This document shows positions 26,718 to 34,814 of a stretch of DNA of 64,000 bases, piece by piece. The notes under the pieces were generated by a model that did not search any database, was not told where the DNA came from, and saw only the letters and a list, made by a program, of their open reading frames with translations. The translations under genes and the position numbers were made by a program. Numbering within the stretch: the first letter of the stretch is position 1; each line of letters opens with the position of its first letter. This DNA is from Nocardioides exalbidus (GTDB lineage Bacteria > Actinomycetota > Actinomycetes > Propionibacteriales > Nocardioidaceae): NCBI RefSeq assembly GCF_900105585.1, contig NZ_FNRT01000002.1:3472001-3536000 (forward strand). Direction: 5' to 3'.

Positions 26718-26723
26718 ACCGTA
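26718..26723 (-). promoter_or_regulatory. Leaderless -10 for the AidB-like gene
   Basis: Minus-strand TACGGT, 7 nt before ATG 26710. Confidence 0.5.
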
Positions 26724-26759
26724 AGGCGTGGGGAAACCGCTGGTGGGCGCCTGCTCGAC

Positions 26760-26765
26760 TAGCGT
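26760..26765 (+). promoter_or_regulatory. Leaderless -10 for the YihY gene
   Basis: TAGCGT, 7 nt before ATG 26773; divergent from the AidB-like promoter 37 bp away. Confidence 0.55.
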
Positions 26766-26772
26766 TGAAGGC

Positions 26773-27738
26773 ATGGCCGAGGCGAGCGAGGAGACCCCTG
26801 CGCCCAGCCGGACCGCGCTTGCCGTACGACGATGGCGCGAGCACGTCTGGCGCCTCGTCGTCACCACTGTCGGGTCGTGCCTGCGCCACCGGGTGACGGG
26901 GCTGGCGGCCGAGGCGGCGTTCTTCGCCGTGCTCTCCGTGCCGCCCCTCGTCTTCGCCCTCGCCGGTGCGATCGGCTTCGTCAGCGACCGCTTCACGACC
27001 GCCCAGATCGAGGACGTCCGCAACGCGGTCCTCGAGATCTCCCGCCAGGCCCTGACCGAGCGCGCCGTCAACACGATCATCCGGCCCACCATCGACACCG
27101 TCCTCGACGGCGGCCGCTACGACGTGATCTCGATCGGCTTCGTCCTCGCGCTGTGGTCGGGCTCGCGCGCGCTCAACGTCTTCGTCGACACCATCACGAT
27201 CATGCACGGGCTCGGCGGGCACCGGGGGATCGTGGCGACCCGCGCGCTGTCCTTCGTGCTCTACGTGATGGCGATGATCACCGGGGCGATCAGCCTGCCG
27301 CTCGTCGTGGCGGGTCCGGGGCTGGTCGACCAGCTGCTGCCCGACCGCCTCGACTTCGTCAACAGCCTCTACTGGCCGGTCGTGCTGCTGATCTCGATCT
27401 GCTTCCTCGCCACGCTCTACCACGTGTCCGTGCCGGTGCGGACGAGCTGGAGCTTCAACCTGCCGGGAGCGGCCTTCGCGCTGTTCTGCTGGATCGCCGG
27501 ATCCGCCCTGCTGCGCTGGGTGCTGACGGTGACGGCCGCCGAGTCGCGCTCGATCTACGGCCCCCTCGCCGCCCCCATCGCCGTGCTGCTCTGGCTCTAC
27601 CTGCTCGCCCTCGCCGTGCTGATCGGGGCGGCGGTCAACGCCGCCTTCGACACGGTCTTCCCGCAGAAGAACACGACGCGCGCCCGCCTCGAGCTGGTGC
27701 AGCGCCTGCGGGACCGGATCAGCGTGCGAGACTCCTGA
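26773..27738 (+). CDS. YihY/BrkB family inner membrane protein
   Basis: 321 residues. Hydrophobic segments at about 45-65, 110-135, 155-180, 200-220, 240-260 and 275-300 predict six TM helices. Family landmarks are 'AAEAAFFAVLSVPPLVFALAG' (its core AFFAVLSVPPL), 'VLALWSGSRALNVFVDTI' and the ending 'IYGPLAAPIAVLLWLYL'. The family was once called RNase BN; that was incorrect, and its role (transport or cell-envelope function) is unresolved. It is 2 bp from the K+ channel gene and probably co-transcribed with it. Confidence 0.85.
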   Translation: MAEASEETPAPSRTALAVRRWREHVWRLVVTTVGSCLRHRVTGLAAEAAFFAVLSVPPLVFALAGAIGFVSDRFTTAQIEDVRNAVLEISRQALTERAVNTIIRPTIDTVLDGGRYDVISIGFVLALWSGSRALNVFVDTITIMHGLGGHRGIVATRALSFVLYVMAMITGAISLPLVVAGPGLVDQLLPDRLDFVNSLYWPVVLLISICFLATLYHVSVPVRTSWSFNLPGAAFALFCWIAGSALLRWVLTVTAAESRSIYGPLAAPIAVLLWLYLLALAVLIGAAVNAAFDTVFPQKNTTRARLELVQRLRDRISVRDS

Positions 27739-27740
27739 CC

Positions 27741-28829
27741 GTGCAACCCGCGACCAACCACCCGAGCGTGGGCCGGGTGTCACTGCCCGACCGGGTGCGG
27801 TCGCCGTGGTGGGAGCTCGGTCGCCGCGTGCTGATGGCGCTGGCGATCCTCGTCGGCACCGTGCTCCTGGTCTACTTCGACCGCGAGGGCTACCGCGACA
27901 ACGCCCACCCGGACCGCCAGCTGACGCTGCTCGACGCGTTCTACTACACGACCGTCACGCTCAGCACGACCGGCTACGGCGACATCGCGCCGGCCGACGC
28001 CCAAGCGCGACTGATCAACGCGGTCGTGATCACCCCGGCCCGCATCGCCTTCCTGGTGCTGCTGATCGGCACCACCCTGGAGGTCCTCGCCTCCCAGGGA
28101 CGCGAGATGTTCCGGGTCTCCCGGTGGAGGAAGAAGATGGACCAGCACGTCGTCGTCGTCGGCTACGGCACCAAGGGCCGCAGCGCGATCGACACCCTCG
28201 TCAGCAACGGCTACGACCGCGCCTCGATCGTGGTCGTCGACCCGGGAGTGGTGGCGATGGAGGAGGCCAACCGCGACCAGCTCGTCGGCATCGCGGGCGA
28301 CGCGACCCGCCGCGGGGTGCTGCGCCAGGCCGGCGTCGAGAAGGCCACCCACGTCATCATCACGACCGACCGCGACGACTCCAACGTGCTCGTCACGCTG
28401 ACCGTGCGCCAGCTCAACCCCGACGCGTGGATCGTGGCGTCGGTGCGCGAGCAGGAGAACGTCCCCCTGATGCGCCAGTCCGGCGCCAACTCGGTCATCA
28501 CGTCCTCCGACGCCGTCGGCCGCCTGCTCGGGCTGTCGTCGATGTCGCCGATGCTCGGCTCGGTCATGGAGGACCTGATGACCTACGGGGAGGGCCTCGA
28601 GGTCGCCGAGCGCGACCTGCTCGTCAACGAGGTCGGCAAGCAGCCGCAGCGGCTGCCCGACCAGGTGATCGCCGTGATCCGCGACGAGAAGGTCTACCGC
28701 TACTTCGACCCGGTGGTCTCGCTGCTCGCGCGCGGCGACCGCCTCATCGTCGTGCGCCCCGCCAAGGAGCTGCCCTGGGCACCCCGCCCCGGCACGCACG
28801 GCGAGGAGCTGGCCGAGGACGACGACTGA
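27741..28829 (+). CDS. Two-TM potassium channel with RCK/TrkA-N domain
   Basis: 362 residues from GTG 27741. TM1 is about 28-46, the pore helix and selectivity filter TTGYGD are 76-81, and TM2 is about 90-112. A Rossmann RCK domain begins 'HVVVVGYGTKGRSAIDTL' and ends with a TrkA-C-like region ('VIAVIRDEKVYRYFDP'). This is the layout of ligand-gated K+ channels of the MthK type; gating by Ca2+, nucleotides or c-di-AMP is possible but not readable here. Later GTG starts (for example 27777) are alternatives. Confidence 0.9.
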   Translation: MQPATNHPSVGRVSLPDRVRSPWWELGRRVLMALAILVGTVLLVYFDREGYRDNAHPDRQLTLLDAFYYTTVTLSTTGYGDIAPADAQARLINAVVITPARIAFLVLLIGTTLEVLASQGREMFRVSRWRKKMDQHVVVVGYGTKGRSAIDTLVSNGYDRASIVVVDPGVVAMEEANRDQLVGIAGDATRRGVLRQAGVEKATHVIITTDRDDSNVLVTLTVRQLNPDAWIVASVREQENVPLMRQSGANSVITSSDAVGRLLGLSSMSPMLGSVMEDLMTYGEGLEVAERDLLVNEVGKQPQRLPDQVIAVIRDEKVYRYFDPVVSLLARGDRLIVVRPAKELPWAPRPGTHGEELAEDDD

Positions 28830-28859
28830 GCGGAGCCGTCAGAGGCCCCCAGAGACCCC

Positions 28860-29894
28860 TCAGAGCCCGAGGTGCCGCAGCGTCCGCCTGACGTCCTCGC
28901 TGCCGGTGCCGCCGGGCACGAACGCCCGCTCGTGGCCCAGCGCTGCGTCGATCGCCACCTGCATCGCCACCGGCTCCTCGGCCGAGCGTCCGTCGCCGAC
29001 CTCCAGCACCCGGCCGCCGGGTGCCATGAACGCCGACTGGTGCAGTCCTGATCCGGACAGCCCGGCGATCACCCGGGCCGGGGCGACCCGCTCCAGCTGC
29101 TCGTCGATCGTGAGCGTCTCGGGCGCAAGGACCTCGAAGCCGCGGTCGGCGAAGGCGTCGTCGAGCGCCCGGTCCTCCTCCGCCGTGGTCCGGATCGGCC
29201 GGCGGTGGCCCTCGGCGCGGCGGGCCGCGTTGAGCGCGGTCCGCGAGATCCAGACGCGCTCGGGGCCGCCCCGCTCGGCGTGCCCGGCGGAGATGCGCTG
29301 CCACACGTCGCGCGCCTCGGGGTGCGCCCACGCGTGCAGGGCCACGCTGCGACCAGGTACGACGAGGCGGTCGGCGTGCGCGGGTCGGGCCCGGTCGACC
29401 ACGTGGATCGTCAGGTCCCCCCAGCCGGCGAGCTCGAGCAGGCGCTGCTGCCAGTCCGAGGTGCGGTGCCGGCCGAAGCTGGAGTGGAAGACCAGTCCTG
29501 CCGGGCGCTCGTCCAGCGTCGGCCACAGCGAGGTGAGCGTCTCGACCAGGAAGTGCCCGTAGACCGAAGCCCAGGTACCGCCGTAGAGCCAGGTGCCGGA
29601 CAGCGCGTCCGCGTCGTCGCGGCGGACCACGCGCTCCGGGTCTGCGGCCACACGCTTGCCGCGCGGGTTGCCCAGGAGCTTCTGGGACGCGGTCACCAGC
29701 GTGTCCTCGGCGTCGTACACGGCCCCGCGGAACCACTGGTCGAGGTGGTAGACCGTGGCGAGGTCGCCGGTGGCGACCTCGGAGAGGTAGGCGTCGTCGA
29801 CCGTGAGCAGTCGGGGCGGACGGCGCGGCTCGACGGGAGGCGTGGCCGGGGCCCACGACGGGCGGCGGGACCACATCCTCTTCCTGGCGGACAT
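28860..29894 (-). CDS. Glycosyltransferase family 61 (DUF563) protein
   Basis: 344 residues from ATG 29894. Contains 'GTWASVYGHFLVETLTSLWP' and the C-terminal 'IAGLSGSGLHQSAFMAPGG', both typical of GT61 proteins with a conserved Gly-Ser-Gly-Leu-His block. Bacterial members act in capsule or exopolysaccharide assembly; donor and acceptor are unknown. It is divergent from two sulfotransferase-like genes, suggesting a small module for making a sulfated surface glycan (inference). There is no signal peptide or TM segment, so it is cytoplasmic. Confidence 0.78.
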   Translation of the reverse strand: MSARKRMWSRRPSWAPATPPVEPRRPPRLLTVDDAYLSEVATGDLATVYHLDQWFRGAVYDAEDTLVTASQKLLGNPRGKRVAADPERVVRRDDADALSGTWLYGGTWASVYGHFLVETLTSLWPTLDERPAGLVFHSSFGRHRTSDWQQRLLELAGWGDLTIHVVDRARPAHADRLVVPGRSVALHAWAHPEARDVWQRISAGHAERGGPERVWISRTALNAARRAEGHRRPIRTTAEEDRALDDAFADRGFEVLAPETLTIDEQLERVAPARVIAGLSGSGLHQSAFMAPGGRVLEVGDGRSAEEPVAMQVAIDAALGHERAFVPGGTGSEDVRRTLRHLGL

Positions 29895-29901
29895 GGGCCC
29901 G

Positions 29902-29907
29902 ATTATG
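29902..29907 (-). promoter_or_regulatory. Leaderless -10 for the GT61 gene
   Basis: Minus-strand CATAAT, 7 nt before ATG 29894. Confidence 0.6.
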
Positions 29908-29942
29908 TCGGGCGGGCCGGACGTCGTGAGCAGGCGCTCCAC

Positions 29943-29948
29943 TAGGGT
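29943..29948 (+). promoter_or_regulatory. Leaderless -10 for sulfotransferase 1
   Basis: TAGGGT, 7 nt before GTG 29956. Confidence 0.6.
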
Positions 29949-29955
29949 GGCGCCC

Positions 29956-30582
29956 GTGCCGATCTTCACCCGGGACGGGCGTTCCATCCTCTTCGTCCAC
30001 GTCCCGAAGACCGGTGGCACGAGCGTCGAGCGGATGTTCATCCGGGCCGGCTGGGACGTCGGCCTCCGCGCCACTCCCCACACGCACCCGGCCCAGAGCC
30101 GGCTGCACCGGATCTCCCCGCAGCACCTGCACGCGCCGCTCCTCACCGAGCTGCTGCGGCTCGGCCGCTTCGACGCCGTCTTCCTCGTCGTGCGCGACCC
30201 GTTGCTGCGCTTCCGGTCGGAGTACGTCATGCGCAACAAGCGGCACGAGGAGGCCGGCCGCGCGAGCCACGTCGAGGCGTGGACGGACGACGTGCTCGAC
30301 CGGCTCGCCGCCAACCCGTCCCTGCTCGACAACCACCTGCGGCCCCAGCACGAGTTCGTGCTCCCGCAGGCACGTGTCTACCGGCTCGAGGACGGCCTCG
30401 AGGCAGCGATGGCCGACCTGCGTGACCACTCGGGACTGCACCTCCCGACGGAGGTCCCGCACACCCTCGACAGCGGTGCCGGGGGCGGCCTGTCGTCGCG
30501 GGACGTGGAGGTCACCGACGCCGTTGCGGCGCGGGTGCGGGCGCTTTACGCCCGCGACCACGAGGTGTTCGGCTACGCCTGA
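29956..30582 (+). CDS. Sulfotransferase-family protein 1
   Basis: 208 residues from GTG 29956, chosen because a -10 hexamer fits it exactly. The PAPS 5'-phosphosulfate loop is 'LFVHVPKTGGTSVERMF' (about 13-29) and the 3'-phosphate block is 'VFLVVRDPLLRFRSEYV'. HVPKTGG is typical of the sulfotransferase family 2 (carbohydrate sulfotransferase) group. It would transfer sulfate from PAPS to a glycan or lipid. Its start codon is 62 bp from the divergent GT61 start. It is short for a sulfotransferase but has both PAPS motifs. Confidence 0.78.
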   Translation: MPIFTRDGRSILFVHVPKTGGTSVERMFIRAGWDVGLRATPHTHPAQSRLHRISPQHLHAPLLTELLRLGRFDAVFLVVRDPLLRFRSEYVMRNKRHEEAGRASHVEAWTDDVLDRLAANPSLLDNHLRPQHEFVLPQARVYRLEDGLEAAMADLRDHSGLHLPTEVPHTLDSGAGGGLSSRDVEVTDAVAARVRALYARDHEVFGYA

Positions 30583-30612
30583 GGGGGTGCAAGCGGGGCC
30601 GCTCGGCTGGGA

Positions 30613-30618
30613 TAGCCT
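30613..30618 (+). promoter_or_regulatory. Candidate leaderless -10 for sulfotransferase 2
   Basis: TAGCCT, 5 nt before GTG 30624. Confidence 0.45.
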
Positions 30619-30623
30619 CCAGT

Positions 30624-31250
30624 GTGCTGGTCTGCGACTCCCACCGGGTTCTCTTCGTGCACGTCCCCAAGACCGGCGGGGTGTCGGCCGAGGGCGTGAT
30701 GCGGCGGGCCTGCCCCGACGCCCGCAAGCAGGTCGAGCCGCGCCGCGGACGGCACGCACCCCTGGCGCGCATCCTCGACTCCGAGCCCGACCTCGCGACG
30801 TACTGGTCCTACGGCTTCGTGCGCAACCCGTGGGCCCGGATGGTGTCCTGGTACACCATGATCGAGGACTGGGGCCGCCGCTTCGCCGAGGGCGGGCCCG
30901 AGGCGGTGAAGAACCGCGGCAACGAGATGTGGCGAGCGGTGGGGGAGTACGCCGACTTCGAGGACTTCGTCCTGCGCGGCACCGAGGAGTGGCCGCGCCT
31001 CGGCCGCCCCCAGCTCGCCTACCTCACCTCGGCCGCCCACGGCCGCGAGGTGGACTTCATCGGCCGCACCGAGAACTTCGCCGCCGACCTCGCCGTGGTC
31101 CAGGAGCGCCTCGGCGTCGAGCCGAAGGCTCCGCCGCGGCGCAACAGCTCGACCCACGGGCACTACGCCGACTACTTCACCGACGCGGCGCGCGAGAAGG
31201 TCTCCACCGTCTACGCCGCCGACATCGACCGCTTCGGCTACACGTTCTGA
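30624..31250 (+). CDS. Sulfotransferase-family protein 2
   Basis: 208 residues from GTG 30624. 'VLFVHVPKTGGVSAEGVM' (about 9-26) is the PAPS loop and 'YGFVRNPWARMVSWYTM' the 3'-phosphate block; 'DFIGRTENFAADLAVVQERL' is a further family landmark. It is a homologue, not a close copy, of the previous gene (same motifs, different flanks), so the two probably sulfate different positions or acceptors. It has its own likely promoter. Confidence 0.82.
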   Translation: MLVCDSHRVLFVHVPKTGGVSAEGVMRRACPDARKQVEPRRGRHAPLARILDSEPDLATYWSYGFVRNPWARMVSWYTMIEDWGRRFAEGGPEAVKNRGNEMWRAVGEYADFEDFVLRGTEEWPRLGRPQLAYLTSAAHGREVDFIGRTENFAADLAVVQERLGVEPKAPPRRNSSTHGHYADYFTDAAREKVSTVYAADIDRFGYTF

Positions 31251-31298
31251 GCGCGAGCTGGGACCGGGCTGGGACCGGACTGAGCCCGGGGTGGGCCC

Positions 31299-31334
31299 GG
31301 CCAGGCTGTAGCGAAGGGGGCATGCCGCCTGGCC
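31299..31334 (+). terminator. Hairpin after sulfotransferase 2
   Basis: GGCCAGGC (31299-31306) pairs with GCCTGGCC (31327-31334); GCTGGGACCG-type short repeats lie just before, at 31256-31280. The rest of 31251-31436 shows no gene. Confidence 0.45.
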
Positions 31335-31436
31335 GGACCCTGCGCGGCCGTAGCCGATGCTGACCTCGGACCGGCTCGCGCACTCGAGGTGTAGCGGGGT
31401 GGGTCCAGTGTCGCTCGATGCTCCAAGCAGCATGCA

Positions 31437-31476
31437 GAACAGCCCCCGATCCGCTTCCGCGGACCGGGGGCTGTTC
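31437..31476 (-). terminator. Strong hairpin terminator of the tRNA operon
   Basis: Eighteen-base arms (31437-31454 and 31459-31476) with one mismatch and a 4-nt loop, a few bases after the 3' end of tRNA-Val on the minus strand. It could also stop plus-strand transcription from the sulfotransferase side. Confidence 0.8.
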
Positions 31477-31481
31477 TCGTG

Positions 31482-31556
31482 TGGTGGGCGATACTGGGTT
31501 TGAACCAGTGACCTCTTCCGTGTCAAGGAAGCGCGCTACCGCTGCGCCAATCGCCC
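31482..31556 (-). tRNA. tRNA-Val (GAC)
   Basis: 75 nt including an encoded 3' CCA (31484-31482 on the minus strand). Acceptor stem GGGCGAT/ATCGCCC, anticodon loop TTGACAC giving GAC, and T-loop TTTGAAT. It reads GUC/GUU. Confidence 0.93.
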
Positions 31557-31575
31557 GTGTCTTGAGTTCTGTGCG

Positions 31576-31646
31576 AGGTGGGTACGGGATTTGAACCCGT
31601 GTAGACGGATTTGCAGTCCGTTGCCTCGCCTCTCGGCCAACCCACC
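31576..31646 (-). tRNA. tRNA-Cys (GCA)
   Basis: 71 nt, CCA not encoded. Acceptor stem GGTGGGT/ACCCACC, anticodon loop CTGCAAA giving GCA, T-loop TTCAAAT. Confidence 0.93.
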
Positions 31647-31684
31647 GTGGAGGTTCATCCGAAATGAACGGGGGAGACCTTCCG

Positions 31685-31757
31685 AGCGGACAACGAGACT
31701 CGAACTCGCGACCTCAACCTTGGCAAGGTTGCGCTCTACCAACTGAGCTATGTCCGC
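31685..31757 (-). tRNA. tRNA-Gly (GCC)
   Basis: 73 nt, CCA not encoded. Acceptor stem GCGGACA pairs with TGTCCGC, anticodon loop TTGCCAA giving GCC, T-loop TTCGAGT. First gene of the Gly-Cys-Val tRNA operon. Confidence 0.93.
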
Positions 31758-31799
31758 CTGCATCTCCGTGCCGTTTCACCGGCCCTGAGTGCGAGTGGA

Positions 31800-31828
31800 A
31801 CAGTAGTACATGGGTTCGGCGGGTCCAA
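31800..31828 (-). promoter_or_regulatory. Sigma-A-type promoter of the tRNA operon
   Basis: On the minus strand TTGGAC (31828-31823), 17-nt spacer, TACTGT (31805-31800), about 42 bp before tRNA-Gly. The best canonical -35/-10 pair in the window. Confidence 0.65.
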
Positions 31829-31894
31829 AATCGGCCCCCCGCCTCGCGTGTTCAGACCGCGTTCGCGGCGCGTTCTCCGAGCGTAGGCACGCCC

Positions 31895-31900
31895 TAGAGT
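31895..31900 (+). promoter_or_regulatory. Leaderless -10 for the aminotransferase class IV gene
   Basis: TAGAGT, 6 nt before ATG 31907. Confidence 0.6.
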
Positions 31901-31906
31901 GAAGGC

Positions 31907-32737
31907 ATGCGCGCGTGGCTCAACGGTGACCTGATGTCCGACCCGACGGCGGCGGCGGTCGCAGTCACCGACCACGGGTTCACCGTGGGCGACGGTGTGT
32001 TCGAGGCGGTCAAGACCCTCGGTGGCACGCCGTTCGCGCTGGGTCGTCACCTCGACCGGCTCGAGCGTTCGGCCGCCGGGCTGGGGCTGCCCGCCCCCGA
32101 CCTCGACGTCGTACGACGCGGGGTGGCGGCGGTGCTCGCCGACGGTGCGGAGCACGACCCGATCGGGCGGCTGCGGATCACCTGGACCGCCGGTCCGGCC
32201 CCGATGGGGTCGGGCCGTGGTGGCGGTCCGCCGACCCTGGCGGTCGCCTACAGCGCCATCGACGTCGCGGCGAGCGAGACGACCGTCGTGACGGTCCCGT
32301 GGACCCGCAACGAGCTCGGCGCGACGGCCGGCCTCAAGACGACGTCGTACGCCGAGAACGTCGTGGCGCTCGCCCACGCGAAGGAGCGCGGCGGCACCGA
32401 GGCCGTGTTCGCCAACACCGCCGGCAACCTGTGCGAGGGCACCGGCTCCAACGTCTTCTACGTCGTCGACGGCGAGCTGCGCACCCCGACGCTGGCGAGC
32501 GGCTGCCTGGCCGGCGTCACCCGCGCGCTCGTCATCGACTGGTGCGGTGCGCGCGAGGTCGACGAGCCGCTCGCCGACGTGCTGGCCCACGCGAGCGAGG
32601 CCTTCCTCGTGTCGACGACCCGCGACGTGCAGGCGATCTCGCGGTGGGACGACCGCGAGCTCCCGGCACCGGGCCCCCACACCCAGCGGTGTGCGACGAC
32701 CTGGGCCGCCCGCGAGGCTGAGACGATGGAGCCGTGA
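31907..32737 (+). CDS. pabC: Aminotransferase class IV, probable 4-amino-4-deoxychorismate lyase
   Basis: 276 residues. Fold-type IV PLP enzyme with '[19 protein letters not shown]' near the start, the PLP lysine in '[13 protein letters not shown]', '[19 protein letters not shown]' and '[15 protein letters not shown]'. These match aminodeoxychorismate lyase (folate synthesis) better than branched-chain or D-amino acid aminotransferases, though the latter remain possible. It overlaps hisI by 4 bp (GTGA). No pabA/pabB is next to it. Confidence 0.75.
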   Translation: MRAWLNGDLMSDPTAAAVAVTDHGFTVGDGVFEAVKTLGGTPFALGRHLDRLERSAAGLGLPAPDLDVVRRGVAAVLADGAEHDPIGRLRITWTAGPAPMGSGRGGGPPTLAVAYSAIDVAASETTVVTVPWTRNELGATAGLKTTSYAENVVALAHAKERGGTEAVFANTAGNLCEGTGSNVFYVVDGELRTPTLASGCLAGVTRALVIDWCGAREVDEPLADVLAHASEAFLVSTTRDVQAISRWDDRELPAPGPHTQRCATTWAAREAETMEP

Positions 32738-33096
32738 CGACCCAGGACTCCTCCCTCGACCCCGCGATCTCCGAGCGGTTGCGCCACACCGCGGAAGGCC
32801 TCGTGCCCGTCGTGGTGCAGCAGCACGGCTCGGGCGAGGTGCTGATGCTGGCCTGGGTCGACGACGAGGCGCTGGCCCGCACGATCGCCAGTGGCCGGGC
32901 GACGTACTGGTCGCGCTCGCGTCGCGAGTACTGGGCCAAGGGCGACACGTCCGGGCACGTCCAGTGGCTCAAGGAGGTCCGCCTCGACTGCGACGGCGAC
33001 ACCCTGCTCTTCGTGGTCGACCAGGTGGGCGCGGCGTGCCACACCGGCGACCACACGTGCTTCGACGCCGACCTGGTCCACTGGGTCGATGGCTGA
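32734..33096 (+). CDS. hisI: Phosphoribosyl-AMP cyclohydrolase
   Basis: 120 residues from GTG 32734. HisI signatures are '[16 protein letters not shown]', '[21 protein letters not shown]' (key residues YWSRSR and WAKGDTSG), the zinc and magnesium site '[14 protein letters not shown]' and '[10 protein letters not shown]'. It opens the purine ring of PR-AMP in histidine synthesis. It is the mono-functional form without HisE. The stop lies inside the start of the next gene (ATGGCTGA, 8-bp overlap). Confidence 0.95.
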   Translation: MTTQDSSLDPAISERLRHTAEGLVPVVVQQHGSGEVLMLAWVDDEALARTIASGRATYWSRSRREYWAKGDTSGHVQWLKEVRLDCDGDTLLFVVDQVGAACHTGDHTCFDADLVHWVDG

Positions 33097-33706
33097 GGTC
33101 ACGAGGGGTCCGCGCCGGACCTTCGGCCCCGTCGTCCTGCTCGGCCTCGCCGGGGCAGGAGCCGCCGCGGTGGCCGGGAGCAAGCCGTGGGTGGTGGGCA
33201 GCAGCGGCAACCTCGACTCGCGGTCCGAGGCCACGGTGGCCATCGCCGGCGGGTCGATCGGCAGCTCGAGCGAGTCGCCGCTCGCACTGGCGCTCGCGCT
33301 GGTCGTCCTCGCGTGCTGGGGAGTCGTCCTCGTCTCCCGCGGCCGCTTCCGGCGGGTGGTGGCCGTGCTCGCGCTCGTCGCCTCGCTGGGGGTGGCCGCA
33401 ACGGTCGTCGAGGGGATCTCCAGCCTGCCCACCAAGCTCGCCGAAACCCTGGTCGAGCTCTCCGGCAGCGACACCGCCAGCACGTCCTTCACGGCCTGGT
33501 ACGCCGCAGCCGCCGTCGGCGCGGTGCTCTCCGTCCTCGCCACGGCGGCGGCCGTGCGCCTCGTGCCGTCGTGGCCGGAGATGGGCACCAAGTACGACGC
33601 CCCGACCGGCGGCGCGGCGGGCGACGGCCACGACGACGGTGGGCTCCCCGCCGACAACATCGACATCTGGAAGGCCCTCGATGAGGGCCGCGACCCCACC
33701 GCCTGA
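33089..33706 (+). CDS. Trp-biosynthesis-associated membrane protein (Trp_oprn_chp family)
   Basis: 205 residues from ATG 33089. Four hydrophobic segments (about 13-30, 62-80, 84-105, 128-152) with 'KPWVVGSS' after the first one, and a polar C-terminal tail. This membrane protein of unknown function sits in the trp cluster of most actinobacteria, usually right after trpE. Here it follows hisI directly, with an 8-bp overlap. Confidence 0.85.
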   Translation: MAEVTRGPRRTFGPVVLLGLAGAGAAAVAGSKPWVVGSSGNLDSRSEATVAIAGGSIGSSSESPLALALALVVLACWGVVLVSRGRFRRVVAVLALVASLGVAATVVEGISSLPTKLAETLVELSGSDTASTSFTAWYAAAAVGAVLSVLATAAAVRLVPSWPEMGTKYDAPTGGAAGDGHDDGGLPADNIDIWKALDEGRDPTA

Positions 33707-33727
33707 CCGCCCTCCCGTCCCACGGCC

Positions 33728-33733
33728 TAGACT
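33728..33733 (+). promoter_or_regulatory. Candidate internal promoter -10
   Basis: TAGACT 40 bp before ATG 33773, with AAGGAG in between, suggests a leadered transcript starting inside the cluster. Confidence 0.4.
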
Positions 33734-33772
33734 TCGGCGCGCAACCGAAGATCCGACGAAGGAGCACCCACG

Positions 33773-33973
33773 ATGGCTGCAGGCCACGGCAACACCCCCG
33801 CTGCTTGGACCGCCGTGTCGGTCGCGATGCTCGGCTTCGTCGTCGGCAGCGTTGCCCTCCTCCAGGTCCCGACCCAGAGGACCCTGCTCTGGATCGGCAT
33901 CATCATCGCCGTGGTGGCCTTCCCGCTCTACCTCGTGCTGGCCAAGCTCGGCTTTGCCACGTCCGAGCACTGA
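33773..33973 (+). CDS. HGxxPAAW family membrane protein
   Basis: 66 residues from ATG 33773 with AAGGAG 7-12 nt upstream. 'GHGNTPAAW' near the N-terminus is the family signature; two TM helices follow (about 13-30 and 38-58). It is found next to trpC throughout actinobacteria and has no known function. The position supports a link with tryptophan synthesis or its control. Confidence 0.9.
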   Translation: MAAGHGNTPAAWTAVSVAMLGFVVGSVALLQVPTQRTLLWIGIIIAVVAFPLYLVLAKLGFATSEH

Positions 33974-34001
33974 TCCCGGGCCCGGGACCTCACGTCCCGG
34001 G
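33974..34001 (+). promoter_or_regulatory. Mutually exclusive hairpins before trpC
   Basis: Three CCCGGG blocks allow either TCCCGGG/CCCGGGA (33974-33987) or CCCGGGAC/GTCCCGGG (33981-33988 with 33994-34001, 5-nt loop). The second stem ends 2 nt before the trpC Shine-Dalgarno GAGAGG. It may act as an attenuator or reduce trpC initiation. Confidence 0.45.
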
Positions 34002-34016
34002 TGAGAGGCTTGACGC

Positions 34017-34814
34017 ATGCCTGCGACCGGGACCGTGCTCGACGACATCATCGCCGGCGTCCGCGAGGACCTCGCCCGCCGCGAGGCGGCCCTCCCGCTC
34101 GGTGAGCTGCTCGCCCACCTCGCCGACGCGCCCGCACCGCGCGACCCGATGCCGCACTTCCGTGCGCGCGGCTCGAGCGTGATCGCCGAGGTGAAGCGCA
34201 AGAGCCCGAGCAAGGGCGCGCTGGCCGACATCCCCGACCCCGCGGCGCTCGCGACGGCGTACTCCCGTGGTGGCGCGGCCGCGATCTCCGTGCTCACCGA
34301 GGAGCGCCGCTTCGGCGGCAGCCTCGACGACCTGCGCACCGTCCGCGCGGCGGTCGACACCCCCATCCTGCGCAAGGACTTCATCGTCGAGACCTACCAG
34401 CTCGTCGAGGCGCGCGCCGCCGGTGCCGACCTCGCGCTGCTGATCGTCGCGGCACTCGACGACGACACGCTGCGCCGCCTCCACGACGAGGCCGGCGAGC
34501 TCGGCCTCACCGTGCTCGTCGAGGTGCACGACGAGTCCGAGACCGAGCGCGCGCTGGCCCTCGACGCCGAGCTGATCGGCGTCAACAGCCGCAACCTCAA
34601 GACCCTCGACGTCGACCCCGGCGTCTTCGGCCGCCTCGCGCCCCAGATCCACGACGACGTGGTCAAGGTCGCCGAGAGCGGTATCACCGGCGTCCCCGAC
34701 GTCCAGCGGTTCGTCTCCGAAGGAGCAGGCGTGGTGCTGGTCGGCGAGGCGCTGGTCAAGGACGGCGACCCCGAGGCCGCCGTCCGTGCGATGACAGGAG
34801 TGACGACACCGTGA
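34017..34814 (+). CDS. trpC: Indole-3-glycerol phosphate synthase
   Basis: 265 residues, a TIM barrel with '[13 protein letters not shown]' (catalytic lysine and glutamate block), '[12 protein letters not shown]', '[12 protein letters not shown]' and '[10 protein letters not shown]'. It converts CdRP to indole-3-glycerol phosphate. The stop overlaps the trpB GTG (GTGA). Mono-functional, without a fused TrpF. Confidence 0.96.
   Translation: MPATGTVLDDIIAGVREDLARREAALPLGELLAHLADAPAPRDPMPHFRARGSSVIAEVKRKSPSKGALADIPDPAALATAYSRGGAAAISVLTEERRFGGSLDDLRTVRAAVDTPILRKDFIVETYQLVEARAAGADLALLIVAALDDDTLRRLHDEAGELGLTVLVEVHDESETERALALDAELIGVNSRNLKTLDVDPGVFGRLAPQIHDDVVKVAESGITGVPDVQRFVSEGAGVVLVGEALVKDGDPEAAVRAMTGVTTP

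Noticed and set aside
31251..31436. A small gene after sulfotransferase 2
   Set aside because: Only short repeats and a hairpin are visible; no ORF with a credible start and ribosome binding site.
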